A DNA stretch of 64,000 nucleotides. Source: JACVRW01 sp963757815. GTDB taxonomy: Bacteria > Actinomycetota > Thermoleophilia > Solirubrobacterales > Thermoleophilaceae. The notes beneath the pieces were generated by a model, which was not told the origin of the DNA, did not search any database, and saw only the letters and a list, made by a program, of their open reading frames with translations. The position numbers and the translations under genes are program-made. The DNA lies in the NCBI GenBank assembly GCA_963757815.1, contig CAVWSN010000025.1:1-64000 (forward strand). The letters run 5' to 3'. The first letter of the stretch is position 1; the number at the start of each line of letters is the position of its first letter. This document shows positions 16,284 to 25,723 of this stretch, one piece after another.

Positions 16284-17726
16284 ATGCCCCTACGCGAGCC
16301 CCGCCACCTGCTGCCCGGAGCGGCCGCTTTTGCGGCCGCTCTTCTTGTTGCGCTCCTGGGCCTGAACGCCGGGGCCGACGAGCCGGCAGCGCCCCCCGAC
16401 GACGGCACCGTCGAGCTGCAGCTGCTCGGCGTGAATGACTTCCACGGCCATCTCGAGCCGCCGGCGCCCGGGCTCGGCGGCGCGGCCTGGCTCGGAGCCC
16501 ACCTGGACCGAGCCACCCTCTCGCATCCCGACCGCACGATCACGGTGCACGCCGGCGACATGATCGGAGCGTCGCCGCTCATCTCGAGCCACTTCCACGA
16601 CGAGCCCGCCATCGAGGCGACGAACCGGATGGGGTTCGACGTCGGCGCGGTCGGCAACCACGAGTTCGACGAGGGCGGCGCCGAGCTCATGCGCGTGCTC
16701 CAAGCCTCCCGCTACCAGTGGCTCGCCGCCAACACGGTCGATCCTGCCACCGGCGCGCCCGTGCTTCCCCCCTACAAGGTGATCGAGCGCGCCGGCGTAC
16801 GCGTGGGCTTCATCGGCGTGACGACCGACGACACGCCGACCTGGCTGCTGCCCGAGTTCAAGCGCGAGTACCGCTTCCTCGACATCTCCGAGACCGTCAA
16901 CCGCTGGGTGCCCGAGCTCCGGGCCCGCGGCATCGAGGCGATCGTCGTGCTGGCGCACTCGGGCGCGTTCCAGAAGGGCGAGTCGGCGGTCGGCGAGATT
17001 GCCGACGAGACCGCGCAGATGGACGACGCCGTCGACGTCGTCGTCGCCGGGCACACCCACTCGGAACTCAACTTCACGGTCGACGGCAAGCTCGTGGTCG
17101 AGTCGCTCGCCTACGGCACCGGCTACGACCGGGTCGCCATCACCGTCGACCGGGTGACCGGCGAGGTGGTGCGGAAGTCGGGCGAGCTGGCCACCACCGT
17201 CCACGTCGGCATCTCACCGGATCCGGACCTGGCCGCCTTCGTCGCGGAGTATGCCGAGCGTGTGGCGCCGATCGGCGACCGCGTGGTGGGCGAGCTCGAC
17301 GACGCGCTCGACTCGGACGAGCTCGGCGAGCTGGCTGCCGACGCCCAGCGCGCGTACGCCGGGGCGGACGTGGCGTTCGTCAATCAGGGCAATACGCGTC
17401 GTCCCGGGCTGGACGCCGGCGAGGTCACCTACGCCGAGGCCTTCCTCGTGCACTCCTACGAGCACCCGATCGTGCGCATGACAATGAGCGGGCGCGACGT
17501 GCTCGCGGTGTGGCGCCGGCGGGGCTCCGTCGAGCTCTACGAGAGCGGCATAAGCGCCGTGCGCCCCGAGGGCACCTACACCGTCGCCGCCAACGCCGTG
17601 CTGGTGGCGGGGGCGCGCTTCCGTGCCATCTTCGAGCTCGCCGCCGACCCCGAGCGCATCGGAACAGACCTCGAGGCGCTCGTTGCATGGGTCCGCGGGG
17701 CGCGTCAGGGGTCGTCCGCCGGATAG
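16284..17726 (+). CDS. Secreted 5'-nucleotidase / UshA-like metallophosphatase
   Basis: A 480-residue protein with an N-terminal signal segment (LPGAAAFAAALLVALLGLNA). The calcineurin-like domain has all motifs: GVNDFHGHLEP (Dx H), HAGDMIGAS (GD), VGNHEFDEG (GNHE), VLAHSG and VAGHTHSEL (GHxH). The C-terminal 5'-nucleotidase domain includes FVNQGNTRRPG. The last motif normally ends in a substrate-stacking F-E-x-(F/Y) loop; here it reads YESGISAVRPEG. It likely releases phosphate from extracellular nucleotides. The frame is intact and the start is standard. Confidence 0.88.
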   Translation: MPLREPRHLLPGAAAFAAALLVALLGLNAGADEPAAPPDDGTVELQLLGVNDFHGHLEPPAPGLGGAAWLGAHLDRATLSHPDRTITVHAGDMIGASPLISSHFHDEPAIEATNRMGFDVGAVGNHEFDEGGAELMRVLQASRYQWLAANTVDPATGAPVLPPYKVIERAGVRVGFIGVTTDDTPTWLLPEFKREYRFLDISETVNRWVPELRARGIEAIVVLAHSGAFQKGESAVGEIADETAQMDDAVDVVVAGHTHSELNFTVDGKLVVESLAYGTGYDRVAITVDRVTGEVVRKSGELATTVHVGISPDPDLAAFVAEYAERVAPIGDRVVGELDDALDSDELGELAADAQRAYAGADVAFVNQGNTRRPGLDAGEVTYAEAFLVHSYEHPIVRMTMSGRDVLAVWRRRGSVELYESGISAVRPEGTYTVAANAVLVAGARFRAIFELAADPERIGTDLEALVAWVRGARQGSSAG

Positions 17727-17759
17727 TCCGGGTCCGCGCGCCTTACCATCCCCGGCGGA

Positions 17760-18470
17760 ATGGACGCGCTCTGGCACGACCTCCAGCGCGCCTACGAGCT
17801 GCACATCGAGGCCGCCGGCAAGGAGATGCACTTCCTGATCCTGGTCGCGTTCCTCTGCTCGTTCGGCTTCATCCGCACGAGCGCTCACATGATCCGCGCG
17901 CAGATCAGCTGGTGGCCGGGCAACGTCGAGACCGCGGGCGGCACGCACATCCACCATCTGGTGTGGGGCATCCTGCTGATCCTCACGATGGGCTATCTCG
18001 GCCTGTCCTTCGACTTCGCCAGCCCCTGGCTCGAGCTGACCGGGATCGTGTTTGGGATCGGCATGGGCCTCACGCTCGACGAGTTCGCACTGTGGCTGAA
18101 CCTGGAGGACGTCTACTGGTCGCAGAAGGGGCGGCAGTCGATCGATGCGGTGGTGGTGGCCACCACCATGCTCGTCGTCGCGCTGCTCGGCCTGCAGTTC
18201 TGGATCGACGTTCGCGAGGCGATCCTCCTCGCGCTCGGCGTCGGCGGCGAGCGCCTGACCGGCCGCGAGAGCGTGCTGCTGCTCGGCGGCTTCCAGCTGA
18301 TCGGCGCGGGCTTGGCGGTGATCTGCTTCCTCAAGGGCAAGACGATGCTCGGTGTGGTGGGCGTGTTCATCCCGCTCGTCGCCCTGTTCGGCGCAGTGAC
18401 GAAGGCTAAGCCGGACTCCCGCTGGGTGAGGCGGCAACAGGCGACGTCACAGGCGAGTTCCAGCGCGTGA
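17760..18470 (+). CDS. Polytopic membrane protein of unknown function
   Basis: A 236-residue protein with about six hydrophobic segments, including FLILVAFLCSFGFIRTSAHM, GILLILTMGYLGLSF, VVVATTMLVVALLGLQFW and MLGVVGVFIPLVALFGAV. Two conserved-looking histidines occur in THIHHLVWG and acidic residues in TLDEFALWLNLED. No family is recognised. It follows the nucleotidase after 33 bases and its 3' end overlaps the convergent phosphatase gene by 65 bases. Confidence 0.65.
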   Translation: MDALWHDLQRAYELHIEAAGKEMHFLILVAFLCSFGFIRTSAHMIRAQISWWPGNVETAGGTHIHHLVWGILLILTMGYLGLSFDFASPWLELTGIVFGIGMGLTLDEFALWLNLEDVYWSQKGRQSIDAVVVATTMLVVALLGLQFWIDVREAILLALGVGGERLTGRESVLLLGGFQLIGAGLAVICFLKGKTMLGVVGVFIPLVALFGAVTKAKPDSRWVRRQQATSQASSSA

Positions 18471-19011
18471 TCACGGCCGTCTCGCGTTCGAAGCCGAGCA
18501 CCGACAGCGTCGCCGTCGAGAGTGCGAACAGGGCTCCGTCCTGCGGCGGCAGCCCGAGCCAGCGGGCGCAGAGCACCCGTAGCAGGTGGCCGTGGGCGAA
18601 GAGCGCCACGTCCCCCTCCCCCTGCTTCAGCTCCGCCACCAGCGGATCGACGCGAGCGCCGACCTGCTCGGCCGTCTCGCCGCCCGGGCAGCCGTCGCGC
18701 CAGAGGAACCAGCCGGGCCGATGCGCGCGGATCTCCTTTGTCGTGATCCCCTCGTACTCCCCGTAGTCCCACTCGAGCAGCGCTTCCACCGTCTCCGCCC
18801 GCTCGCCCAGGCCCGCCAGCCGGCATGTCTCAACCGCGCGGCTGAGAGGGCTGGTGAGCACACGCGTGAAGTTGAAGGTGGCGAGCGAGTCACGCAGCAT
18901 CCGCGCATCCTCGCGGCCGCGGTCGGTCAGCGGCACGTCGGTGCGCCCGGTGTGGCGCATGTCGCGGCTCCACTCGGTCTCCCCATGCCGGACCAGGACG
19001 ACTTGCACCAT
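18406..19011 (-). CDS. Histidine phosphatase (phosphoglycerate mutase-like)
   Basis: A 201-residue protein of the branch-1 histidine phosphatase family. The catalytic motif VLVRHGETEWS is at residues 5-15, with the second arginine in SPLSRAVETC, the acid in LEWDYGEYEG and the second histidine in ALFAHGHLLRVL. Good start at 19011 (MVQVVLVRHGE). Family members hydrolyse phosphate monoesters; the substrate is not predictable. The 3' end overlaps the convergent membrane protein gene. Confidence 0.88.
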   Translation of the reverse strand: MVQVVLVRHGETEWSRDMRHTGRTDVPLTDRGREDARMLRDSLATFNFTRVLTSPLSRAVETCRLAGLGERAETVEALLEWDYGEYEGITTKEIRAHRPGWFLWRDGCPGGETAEQVGARVDPLVAELKQGEGDVALFAHGHLLRVLCARWLGLPPQDGALFALSTATLSVLGFERETAVITRWNSPVTSPVAASPSGSPA

Positions 19012-19118
19012 TTGATGCTCGCATGCCGGACGAGGCTTGGGTCGAGCGCCTGGCGGGTACACACGCCCTTGGAGGTCGGGCGGAGCCGAAATTCCGCCCC
19101 GGGACACGGAGGGACCGG

Positions 19119-19571
19119 ATGCAGTTGCCCCGGAAGACCGCGACGGCGCTGCTGGTGCTGCTGGCGGGCGTGTTGCCCGCCATGCCTGCCGGCGCCGCGG
19201 CGCCCGCCGAGGACGAGATGGTCGATCAGGTGAACGCAGTGCGCGCCGGTCAGGGGCTGAGGCCACTGCGTCCCGAGGCGCGCCTGAACCAGTCCGCCGG
19301 CAACTATGCCCAGTGGATGCTGCGCAACGACTACTTCGGCCACCAGGACCGGATCCGGGCGGCCCGCGGCTTCGCCCGCGTCGGCGAGAACCTCGCCTGG
19401 CACACCGACTGGCGCCCGCGCGTGGCCGGCACGGTTCAGGCTTGGCTCGACTCGCCGGGGCACAGAGCGCTGATGCTGAGCTCCCGCTTCCGCTGGATCG
19501 GGGCGGGAATGGCGCGCGGCCGGCTCAACGGACTGGCCGGCACGACCTGGGTGCTGCATCTGGGCGGCTGA
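19119..19571 (+). CDS. Secreted CAP (SCP/PR1) domain protein
   Basis: A 150-residue protein. Start ATG 19119 follows GGAGGGACCGG and gives a signal peptide (TATALLVLLAGVLPAMPAG, cleavage after GAAA). The CAP domain shows MVDQVNAVRAGQGLRPLRP, NYAQWMLRNDYFGHQD, FARVGENLAWHT and the HLGG end. The cavity histidine and glutamate (FGH, GENLAW) are present. Bacterial CAP proteins are extracellular with unclear roles. An upstream in-frame ATG at 19023 would spoil the signal peptide. Confidence 0.82.
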   Translation: MQLPRKTATALLVLLAGVLPAMPAGAAAPAEDEMVDQVNAVRAGQGLRPLRPEARLNQSAGNYAQWMLRNDYFGHQDRIRAARGFARVGENLAWHTDWRPRVAGTVQAWLDSPGHRALMLSSRFRWIGAGMARGRLNGLAGTTWVLHLGG

Positions 19572-19578
19572 GCCAGGC

Positions 19579-19860
19579 TCAGTCCGATCGGTCGCGGCGG
19601 GCGTACTCGCCGCCGCCGTAGCTCGAGAGGTCGAGCAGGAAGGCGCCGATGATCAGGAACCAGTCGAAGCCCTCCGGGCCTTCGACCGGAGCCCACGTGA
19701 GCGCGTACATGAGCGCCGTGAGCGGCAGGAAGATGAGGCCGAGCAGCGGCACCCAGAAGCTGTCATAGGCGCGGTCGACCTCGTTGGTGAAAACCCAGAC
19801 CAGGAAAAAGGCCAGGCGAGGGAAGAATCCGGTGAGTAGAGCGAACAGGCAACAACCCAT
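19579..19860 (-). CDS. Small membrane protein
   Basis: A 93-residue protein with three hydrophobic segments (CCLFALLTGFFPRLAFFLVW, FWVPLLGLIFLPLTALMYAL, WFLIIGAFLLDLSSY) and a basic tail ARRDRSD. This type is widespread in actinobacteria without assigned function. It converges with the CAP-domain gene. Confidence 0.65.
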   Translation of the reverse strand: MGCCLFALLTGFFPRLAFFLVWVFTNEVDRAYDSFWVPLLGLIFLPLTALMYALTWAPVEGPEGFDWFLIIGAFLLDLSSYGGGEYARRDRSD

Positions 19861-19892
19861 CGGCGCGCCAGCCTACCCTGGCCCGCCCGGGC

Positions 19893-21371
19893 TCACAACG
19901 CCGGCCAGGCGTGCACCGGCTCGTTCGAATGCATCAGGTCGCGGTAGCGCACGGTCAGCTCGCGGAGCGCGTCGGCGCGATCGAGCCCGCGCTCTCCGTA
20001 GAGGCGATGGAAGCCCGCGCTCTGCCAGGCCGCGCCGTTCGTCAGCTCGACGCAGCGGCGCTCGATAATCCCGAGCAGACGGTCCCGGTCGGAAGCGTCG
20101 ACGTTCGAGCGTTCGAGGCCTTCGTGGGCGATCGGCAGGAGCCGCCGCAGCACCAGCTCCGCGACCGGGACCTCCCCCACACCCGGCCAGTACACGCGCG
20201 CCTCGATCCCGTCGCGTGCGCCCGCGTGGAGGTTGTCCTCGGCGGCCGAGAACGACATGCGCGACCACACCGGGCGCTCGTCCTCGGTGAGTGACTTGAT
20301 CAGCCCGTAGTAGAAGGCCGCGTTCGCCAGGATGTCCACGACGGTCGGGCCGGCGGGCAGCAGGCGGTTCTCCACGCGCACGTGCGGACGTCCGCGCACC
20401 ACGTCGTAGATCGGGCGGTTCCAGCGGTAGACCGTGCCGTTGTGGAGCCGCAGCTCTGCCAGGCTCGGCACGTCCCCGCGATCGAGCGTCTCGCGCGGTT
20501 CCTCGTCATCGCACTCGGGCAGCAGCGCCGGGAAGTAGCGCACGTTCTCCTCGAACAGGTCGAAGATCGAGGTGATCCAGCGCTCCCCGAACCAGACCCG
20601 CGGCCGCACCCCCTGAGCCTTGAGCTCGTCGGGACGCGTGTCCGTCGCCTGCTCGAACAGCGCTATGCGGGTCTCGCGCCAGAGCTCCTTGCCGAAGAAG
20701 AAGGGCGAGTTGGCCGCCACGGCCACCTGCACGCCCGCGATCGCCTGCGCCGCGTTCCAAACGCTCGCGAACGCGTCCGGCTCGACCTGCTGGTGGAGCT
20801 GGACGCTCGTGCACGCCGCCTCCGGCGCGATCGTGTCGGCGAAGGTCTGGAGCCGCTCGACGCCGATGATCGAGATCTCGAGGTCCTCGCCGCGGGCGGC
20901 GAAGATCTGCTCGTTCAGGAGCCTGTAGCGCGGGCTCTCGCTGAATGAGCCCGCGTTCAGGTGGCGGTCGGCGATCGTGGGCAGGATCCCGATCAGCATC
21001 ATGTGCCCACCCACGCCGCGCGCGCGATCCTCAGCCTGGTTGAGGCTCTTGCGGATCTCCCCCTCGAGCTCGGCGAACACCTGCTGCTCGAGGAGCCGCG
21101 GCGGGATGTTGATCTCCACGTTGAATTGGCCGAGCTCCGTCTGGAACGCGGCGTCGGCGATCGCCTCGAGCACCGGCGCGTTGCACATCGCCGGATCGCC
21201 GGCGTCATCGGTCAGGTTGAGCTCGATCTCGAGCCCGAAGGAGCGCTGCTCGGGATCGAAGCGCGACTCGCCCAGCATGCGCTCGAAGACGTCGAGGCAC
21301 GCACGCACCTTGGTCCGGTAGCGCTGCCGGTCCTCGCGGCTGAAGACTTTCGCGGCGACTTCCTGTCCCAC
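19893..21371 (-). CDS. Glutamate-cysteine ligase family (GCS2-like) protein
   Basis: A 492-residue cytoplasmic ATP-grasp-like ligase, GTG start. Family features: SFGLEIELNLTDDAGDPA near residue 44 (metal and glutamate site), FNVEINIPPRLLEQ, GGHMMLIGILPTI, QLHQQVEPDAFASVWNAAQA, and RVENRLLPAGPTVVDILANA with the VE-R catalytic motif. It matches the GCS2/YbdK group, longer than EgtA. The amino acceptor is uncertain: it could make gamma-glutamylcysteine or another gamma-glutamyl amide. The frame is intact. Confidence 0.85.
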   Translation of the reverse strand: MGQEVAAKVFSREDRQRYRTKVRACLDVFERMLGESRFDPEQRSFGLEIELNLTDDAGDPAMCNAPVLEAIADAAFQTELGQFNVEINIPPRLLEQQVFAELEGEIRKSLNQAEDRARGVGGHMMLIGILPTIADRHLNAGSFSESPRYRLLNEQIFAARGEDLEISIIGVERLQTFADTIAPEAACTSVQLHQQVEPDAFASVWNAAQAIAGVQVAVAANSPFFFGKELWRETRIALFEQATDTRPDELKAQGVRPRVWFGERWITSIFDLFEENVRYFPALLPECDDEEPRETLDRGDVPSLAELRLHNGTVYRWNRPIYDVVRGRPHVRVENRLLPAGPTVVDILANAAFYYGLIKSLTEDERPVWSRMSFSAAEDNLHAGARDGIEARVYWPGVGEVPVAELVLRRLLPIAHEGLERSNVDASDRDRLLGIIERRCVELTNGAAWQSAGFHRLYGERGLDRADALRELTVRYRDLMHSNEPVHAWPAL

Positions 21372-21437
21372 GCTTTGTCAAAGCTACCCGGAAACAGGGC
21401 ATGATTCCCAGCCCGCGAGCGGCGTAGCCTTCAGGAC

Positions 21438-21932
21438 ATGACGACCAAGGCGGATTTCACAGACGAGGAGTGGGCACGGCTCGAACGTGCGCCCATAGTT
21501 GCGGGGATGGCGATCTCACTGGCCGATCCCGGCGGGCCGATCGAGGCTCTCAAGGAGACCACGGCCTCGGTCAAGACGATTCTCGAGACCGCGAAGACGG
21601 GCGGCGACGGCGAGCTTGTCGACGCAGTCGCCAAGGACGTTGCGGCGATGGCCCAGCAACGCCAGAACCCGGTCGGAGACTTCAAGCCCAAGGGCGCGAT
21701 GGCGGGCGAGGAGATCCTCGAGGAGCTCCGCGCGGTCAACGGGATCCTGACCGAGAAGGCGACGCCCGAGGAGGCCGACGCCTTCAGGAAGTGGCTCCTC
21801 GGAGCCGCGCAGCGAACGGCCGACGCCGCCAAGGAGGGCGGCTTCATGGGCTTCAATGCCGAGCGGGTGAGCGAGGGCGAGCAGCGCATGCTCGACAAGC
21901 TCGGCGAGGTGCTGTCGGCGCCCCAGGGCTGA
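21438..21932 (+). CDS. Conserved hypothetical protein (helical, TerB-like size)
   Basis: A 164-residue, mostly helical soluble protein: ADFTDEEWARLERAPIVAGM, ISLADPGGPIEALKE, a central ELVDAVAKDVAAMAQQ and ADAFRKWLLGAAQRTADAAK. The pattern E-E-W-x-x-L-x-x-A-P-x-x-A-G is reminiscent of small stress/tellurite-type helical proteins. The function is unknown. Divergent from the GCS2-like gene; followed by a strong hairpin. Confidence 0.65.
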   Translation: MTTKADFTDEEWARLERAPIVAGMAISLADPGGPIEALKETTASVKTILETAKTGGDGELVDAVAKDVAAMAQQRQNPVGDFKPKGAMAGEEILEELRAVNGILTEKATPEEADAFRKWLLGAAQRTADAAKEGGFMGFNAERVSEGEQRMLDKLGEVLSAPQG

Positions 21933-21940
21933 GGCGGCCG

Positions 21941-21970
21941 CCCGGGGCGAGCAGCGGTGCTCGCCCCGGG
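21941..21970 (+). terminator. Bidirectional hairpin terminator
   Basis: CCCGGGGCGAGCA and TGCTCGCCCCGGG form a 13-bp GC-rich stem with a 4-base loop between two convergent genes (stops at 21932 and 21981). Confidence 0.65.
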
Positions 21971-21980
21971 GACCGAATGC

Positions 21981-22532
21981 CTACGGACGGCCGGAATGGC
22001 CGGTACGCATGTTGAAGGGGTCCTCGTCCTCGGACTGGGACGCCCCGCTGCCGATGGCCGCGGCGGTGCCGGCCTCGTCCTTCGCGGCGGTGCCGGAGCC
22101 GGTCCCGCCGTTCATCTTGGCGGCGGCGGCCGGCGAGGGGATGCCGACCGGGGCTCCCGTGGACGCCCTCTGCCTCGCCTTGGCCTCGGCCTCGGCTGAC
22201 GACAGCGTCGGGTAGCCGATCGCGGCGGCCGTGGCCGCCTCGTCCTTGGTCTCGGCAACCGGGTAGCCGGTCGACGGGTTCACGGTGATCCCGGTCGCCC
22301 CGACCGTGGCCGGGTGGCGGGCGATCGCCGCGGCGGCGGCGGCCTCGTCCTTGGCGGCGGTGCCGGCGCCCGGAGTGACCGGGTCGGTCACGATGACGCG
22401 GGCCGAACCGCTGCCGCCGTCTGTGTCGTTGAGCGCGGCGTTCAGGCCAACCGCGCCGGCAGCGCCGATCGCGAGGGCCAGGACCGGCACCAGAAGACTC
22501 TTGGTGCGGGGCTGGCGAACTACGTATTCCAT
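21981..22532 (-). CDS. Ala-rich repeat membrane-anchored/secreted protein
   Basis: A 183-residue protein. Start ATG 22532 follows AGGAGGTTGCACC and gives MEYVVRQPRTK, then a single hydrophobic helix LLVPVLALAIGAAGAVGL, likely a signal anchor. The outer part has three imperfect copies of an AAKDEA(A/T)AAAAI(A/G) motif plus related SSAEAEAKA, separated by short Gly/Ser/Pro linkers. This looks like a repeated short helix. No enzymatic motif and no family recognised. Confidence 0.6.
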   Translation of the reverse strand: MEYVVRQPRTKSLLVPVLALAIGAAGAVGLNAALNDTDGGSGSARVIVTDPVTPGAGTAAKDEAAAAAAIARHPATVGATGITVNPSTGYPVAETKDEAATAAAIGYPTLSSAEAEAKARQRASTGAPVGIPSPAAAAKMNGGTGSGTAAKDEAGTAAAIGSGASQSEDEDPFNMRTGHSGRP

Positions 22533-22720
22533 GGTGCAACCTCCTGTGGAGGGCCTGCCGCCGAGAGCCCTGTCAGGCGTCCCAACGCCTACGGGCTGCG
22601 CGTACTCAGGGCAGGAGGCCATGTATGCGAGTCGAGGAAGGTTTTACATCCCCGCGTCCGCGGCCACTGGGGGTTTCGTCACAGAACGTTGTTCCATCGA
22701 ATGTCACGCCTCAGTGGCAG

Positions 22721-23248
22721 ATGACCGACGAAGCCCACACATTCATGTTCGCGGACATCTCGGGCTATTCGCGCCTCACCGAGTTGGACGGAGACGAGGC
22801 GGCGGCAGAGATCGCCCTCTCCTTCCTCGCCAAGGCCTCGAGCCTGGCGCCCAGTCACCAGGCCGAGGTCATCAAGTGCCTCGGCGACGGCGTGATGGTC
22901 CACGCCTGCGATGCCGGCGAGACCGTGGGCCTCGCCCTCGAACTGCTCTCTGAGTGGGCCGAGGACCCGTCGCTGCCCCCGATCCACATCGGGCTGCATA
23001 CCGGACCGGCCCTCGAGCGCGCCCATGACTGGTGGGGCGGCACGGTCAACATCGCCGCCCGCGTGGCGGCGGCGGCCGACGCCGGTCAGTTGCTCCTCAC
23101 CGACGCGACCAGGGTGGCCGCCGGAGAGCTGCACGAGACACGCCTGCGCGCGCTCGGCCGGTTGCGCTTCAAGAACATCCCCTCCCCCGTCGAGGTGTAC
23201 GAGGCGTCCCGCGCCGGTGCGGCGAGCCTCACGGCTGCCGCCTGCTGA
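22721..23248 (+). CDS. Adenylate/guanylate cyclase catalytic domain protein
   Basis: A 175-residue stand-alone class III cyclase domain: FMFADISGYSRLTELDGDEA (metal Asp), VIKCLGDGVMVHA (second metal Asp in GDG), GLHTGPALERAHDWWGGTVN and the IAARVAAAADAGQ helix with N-x-x-x-R. The C-terminus RFKNIPSPVEVYE is typical. Preferred start 22721 (MTDEAHTF). No sensor domain is attached, so it may be a regulatory cyclase-like protein. Confidence 0.8.
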   Translation: MTDEAHTFMFADISGYSRLTELDGDEAAAEIALSFLAKASSLAPSHQAEVIKCLGDGVMVHACDAGETVGLALELLSEWAEDPSLPPIHIGLHTGPALERAHDWWGGTVNIAARVAAAADAGQLLLTDATRVAAGELHETRLRALGRLRFKNIPSPVEVYEASRAGAASLTAAAC

Positions 23249-23340
23249 GCGGCGCCAACGAACTTCCCCGCCCTGTGCCAGGCGGTGGCCCACGAACTGC
23301 GCGCGTGGGTCCGCCGCCTGGCCTCGGGCAGCCCGCCTCG

Positions 23341-24628
23341 TCAGCCCTCCGCGATCTGGCCGAGAGCAGCGATCCCCGGCGCGAAGAAGTAGTCGCCGCC
23401 TCTCGTCTTGACGTACCTCCGCATCGGGACGAAGGTCGGGGGGCGTCCCTGGATCGTCATCTTTCCCAGCCTCGGGGCCGACGATGAAATCGGGGTCAGA
23501 GCCGAGACCGAACGCGTTGCCGTCACCGCACCACTGCGACTGCACGAACTCGAACTGGCGCTCGATGCTCGCCTGGTAGCAGGCGAACATGAGCCCGCGT
23601 TTGTCCTCGTCCTCGTCCTTGTCCGGCGAGTAGGGCATGCCGCGCCGGATGATTCGGTGCCGGTTCGTGAAGCGCCAGTCGCGGTCGATCGAGTCGCGTG
23701 GGTTCGTGCGCCGGATGTGGGCGCCGAACGGGCAGCCGTACCCGTCCGGGTCGTACGCGTAGGTGAAGTCGTCGAGCCAGGCGAGGTCCTCGGCGCGCTC
23801 TGGGACCGGGGCATTGGGTGAGAGCGCGAGCGGCGTCCCGTCCTTCCAGCGGCCGAGGATCTTGGCGGCCAGCCACTCGCGCCGGTCGGGGTCGCCGCCC
23901 GCCTGCTTCTCGATGAAGGCCCAGAAGCCGTCGACGTCCTGCTCGAGCTTGCGCACGACCAGGTAGGAGCCGTTCGTGCCGATCACCGGCGGTGCGGGCG
24001 GCAGGGTGCCTCCCTCGTCCTCGTAGCCGAGCACGAACTCGCCCGGCTCGACAGGCACGTCCGACCTGGTTCGCCTCCAGGGGCCGGCCTTCGGGTCCCG
24101 GATCGAGGGTTGGGAGATGCCGTCGCGGAAGCCGAAGTGCTCGCGCTCGCCGTCGAGCACGGCGGTCCGCTGCGCCCACTTGAAGCCGAGGCCGTGAGCC
24201 AGGGCATCCGCCTTCAGCTCCTCGGCGCGCTTGTCGCGGGTCTTGTCCCCGGTCGCGTTGACCGTCACCAGCAGGTGCACGCCGCTCAGCGCGTCCTCCC
24301 ACTCGTCCGGGTGACTCGGTCCGGTGTCGCCGAGCAGATCCGCGCGCTCCCTCATGCCCTGGCGGAAGTCGCAGGGAAAGCGGTCGAGCAGCGCCTCGGG
24401 GACGCCCAGTGCCCGCAGCCCCTCGAAGGTGAAGGCGACGTTCAGCGTGGCGGGCGGTGCCTCGACCCAGGGCAGCGCCGTCGTGATCTCCGCAAGCCGC
24501 TCGCGCAGCCAGCCGCGCGCCGCGTCCGGTTTCTCGACACGCAGGAACAGGAACAGCCCGTGCGTGTACGTGCGGCCGTAGCCGCAGAGGATGTTCCCCT
24601 GCAGGTCGTGCTGGGCGACGGGGCTCAT
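23341..24628 (-). CDS. DyP-type heme peroxidase (one frameshift near the C-terminus)
   Basis: About 428 residues. Start MSPVAQHDLQGNILCGYG. The GXXDG distal motif is in FGFRDGISQPS; the proximal heme histidine lies in CPFGAHIRRTNPRD. A one-base shift near 23470 puts the end in another frame, GRPPTFVPMRRYVKTRGGD to the stop at 23341. No Tat signal, so cytoplasmic or encapsulated. The 5' end of the gene overlaps the next gene's stop (ATGA at 24625-24628), so DyP, the duplicated-domain protein and the GMC oxidase appear to be one operon. Confidence 0.87.
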
Positions 24629-25723
24629 GCGCCGTTCCCCCAGTCCCGCTCCCGCCAGGCCTCGAGCAGGGCCTCCGGCTCGAGCCCCTGGGTCTCGACC
24701 GCGAACTCGATGATCCTGTCCCTCAGCGCGAGGCTCTCGACCACGTCACCGGCCGTGGCGCCGGGATTGCCCTGTATCGAGAAGCCCGGCGGCACTCGAT
24801 GGTCGAGCAGCCACCGTTTGAAGCGCCGGGGCGAGGCGACCCCGGGATAGCCCTCGCAGAGCTCGAAGATCTCGTCGACCTCGCGCGGCATGAGCGCGCA
24901 GAGCGCCTCCAGGTAGCCGCTGACGGGCACGTCGAACTCGGCGGAGAAGAAGAGCAGCGCCGGGACGTCTGGGAGTACGCGGTCGGCGCCGTCGCGCAGG
25001 TTCGGTACGAGTACGAGACGCGCGAAGTGCGTCGACCTCAAGGTGGCGAACGGGCTCTCGTCGCCGTCCGGCAATGCCTCGAGCCGTGCGCCGAGCGTCT
25101 GCTCCTCTCCGCCGAGCACCGGCAGCAGGACCGCGAGCCCGGCGGGGTTGATGCCGCGCCGGCGTCACAGGTTGCGCTGCTCCCTCGTCAGGAACTCGCG
25201 CCACGCCGTTGGCGAACTTGTCCGCGTCGAGCTTGGCCGCTTTCCGTTCGAAGCGTTCGAAGCTCTCCCTGAGGGCCAGCGCCGAGCGCACGGTGCGAAC
25301 CGTCCCCGTCGGGTAGCGCGCGTAGTAGTGGAAGGGTCCTTCGACCGCGTGGTCCAGCACGTAGCGCACAAAGCGGTTCGGCGGATTCGGGCCCGGGAAC
25401 CCCTGCGCGCCGCCCCACAATCCGCGGATCCTCCAGGGCATCTCGAGGGCGAAGGCCTCGGCGTACTCGAAGGCGCGGCCGTCGAAGTTGCTCTGGAAGA
25501 GGATGTACGGGGTCGGCAGCGGATCCGAACCGGCCGTCGGGATGCGGTCGAAGAGAGCCCAGTGGGCGGCGTGGATGAAGCTCAGGCGCAGGATCGGGGC
25601 CTTGACGAACGCGCTCCGGTCGGACCCCGGCCAGGTCAGGCGCAGCCACCAGGACCAGGGGCGGCGCACCGGCGTGATGACCGTGATCGGGGAGATCGCG
25701 GGCGTGCCGCGGGGCGCCGTCAT
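24625..25723 (-). CDS. Duplicated-domain protein of unknown function in DyP operon (frameshifted)
   Basis: About 360 residues after joining two frames at roughly 25170. The two halves resemble one another: half 1 has ILFQSNFDGRAFEYAEAFAL, GPNPPNRFVRYVLDHAVEG and FHYYARYP; half 2 has LLFFSAEFDVPVSGYLEALC, SPRRFKRWLLDHRVPPG and FSIQGNP. This is an internal tandem duplication of an approximately 130-residue domain with a conserved F-D near the first strand and L-D-H later. No signal peptide. It overlaps both neighbours by 4 bases (DyP and GMC oxidase), so it likely acts with them. Confidence 0.6.

Noticed and set aside
16718..18409. 563-codon plus-strand frame overlapping the nucleotidase
   Set aside because: Arg-rich shadow in another frame of two well-supported genes.
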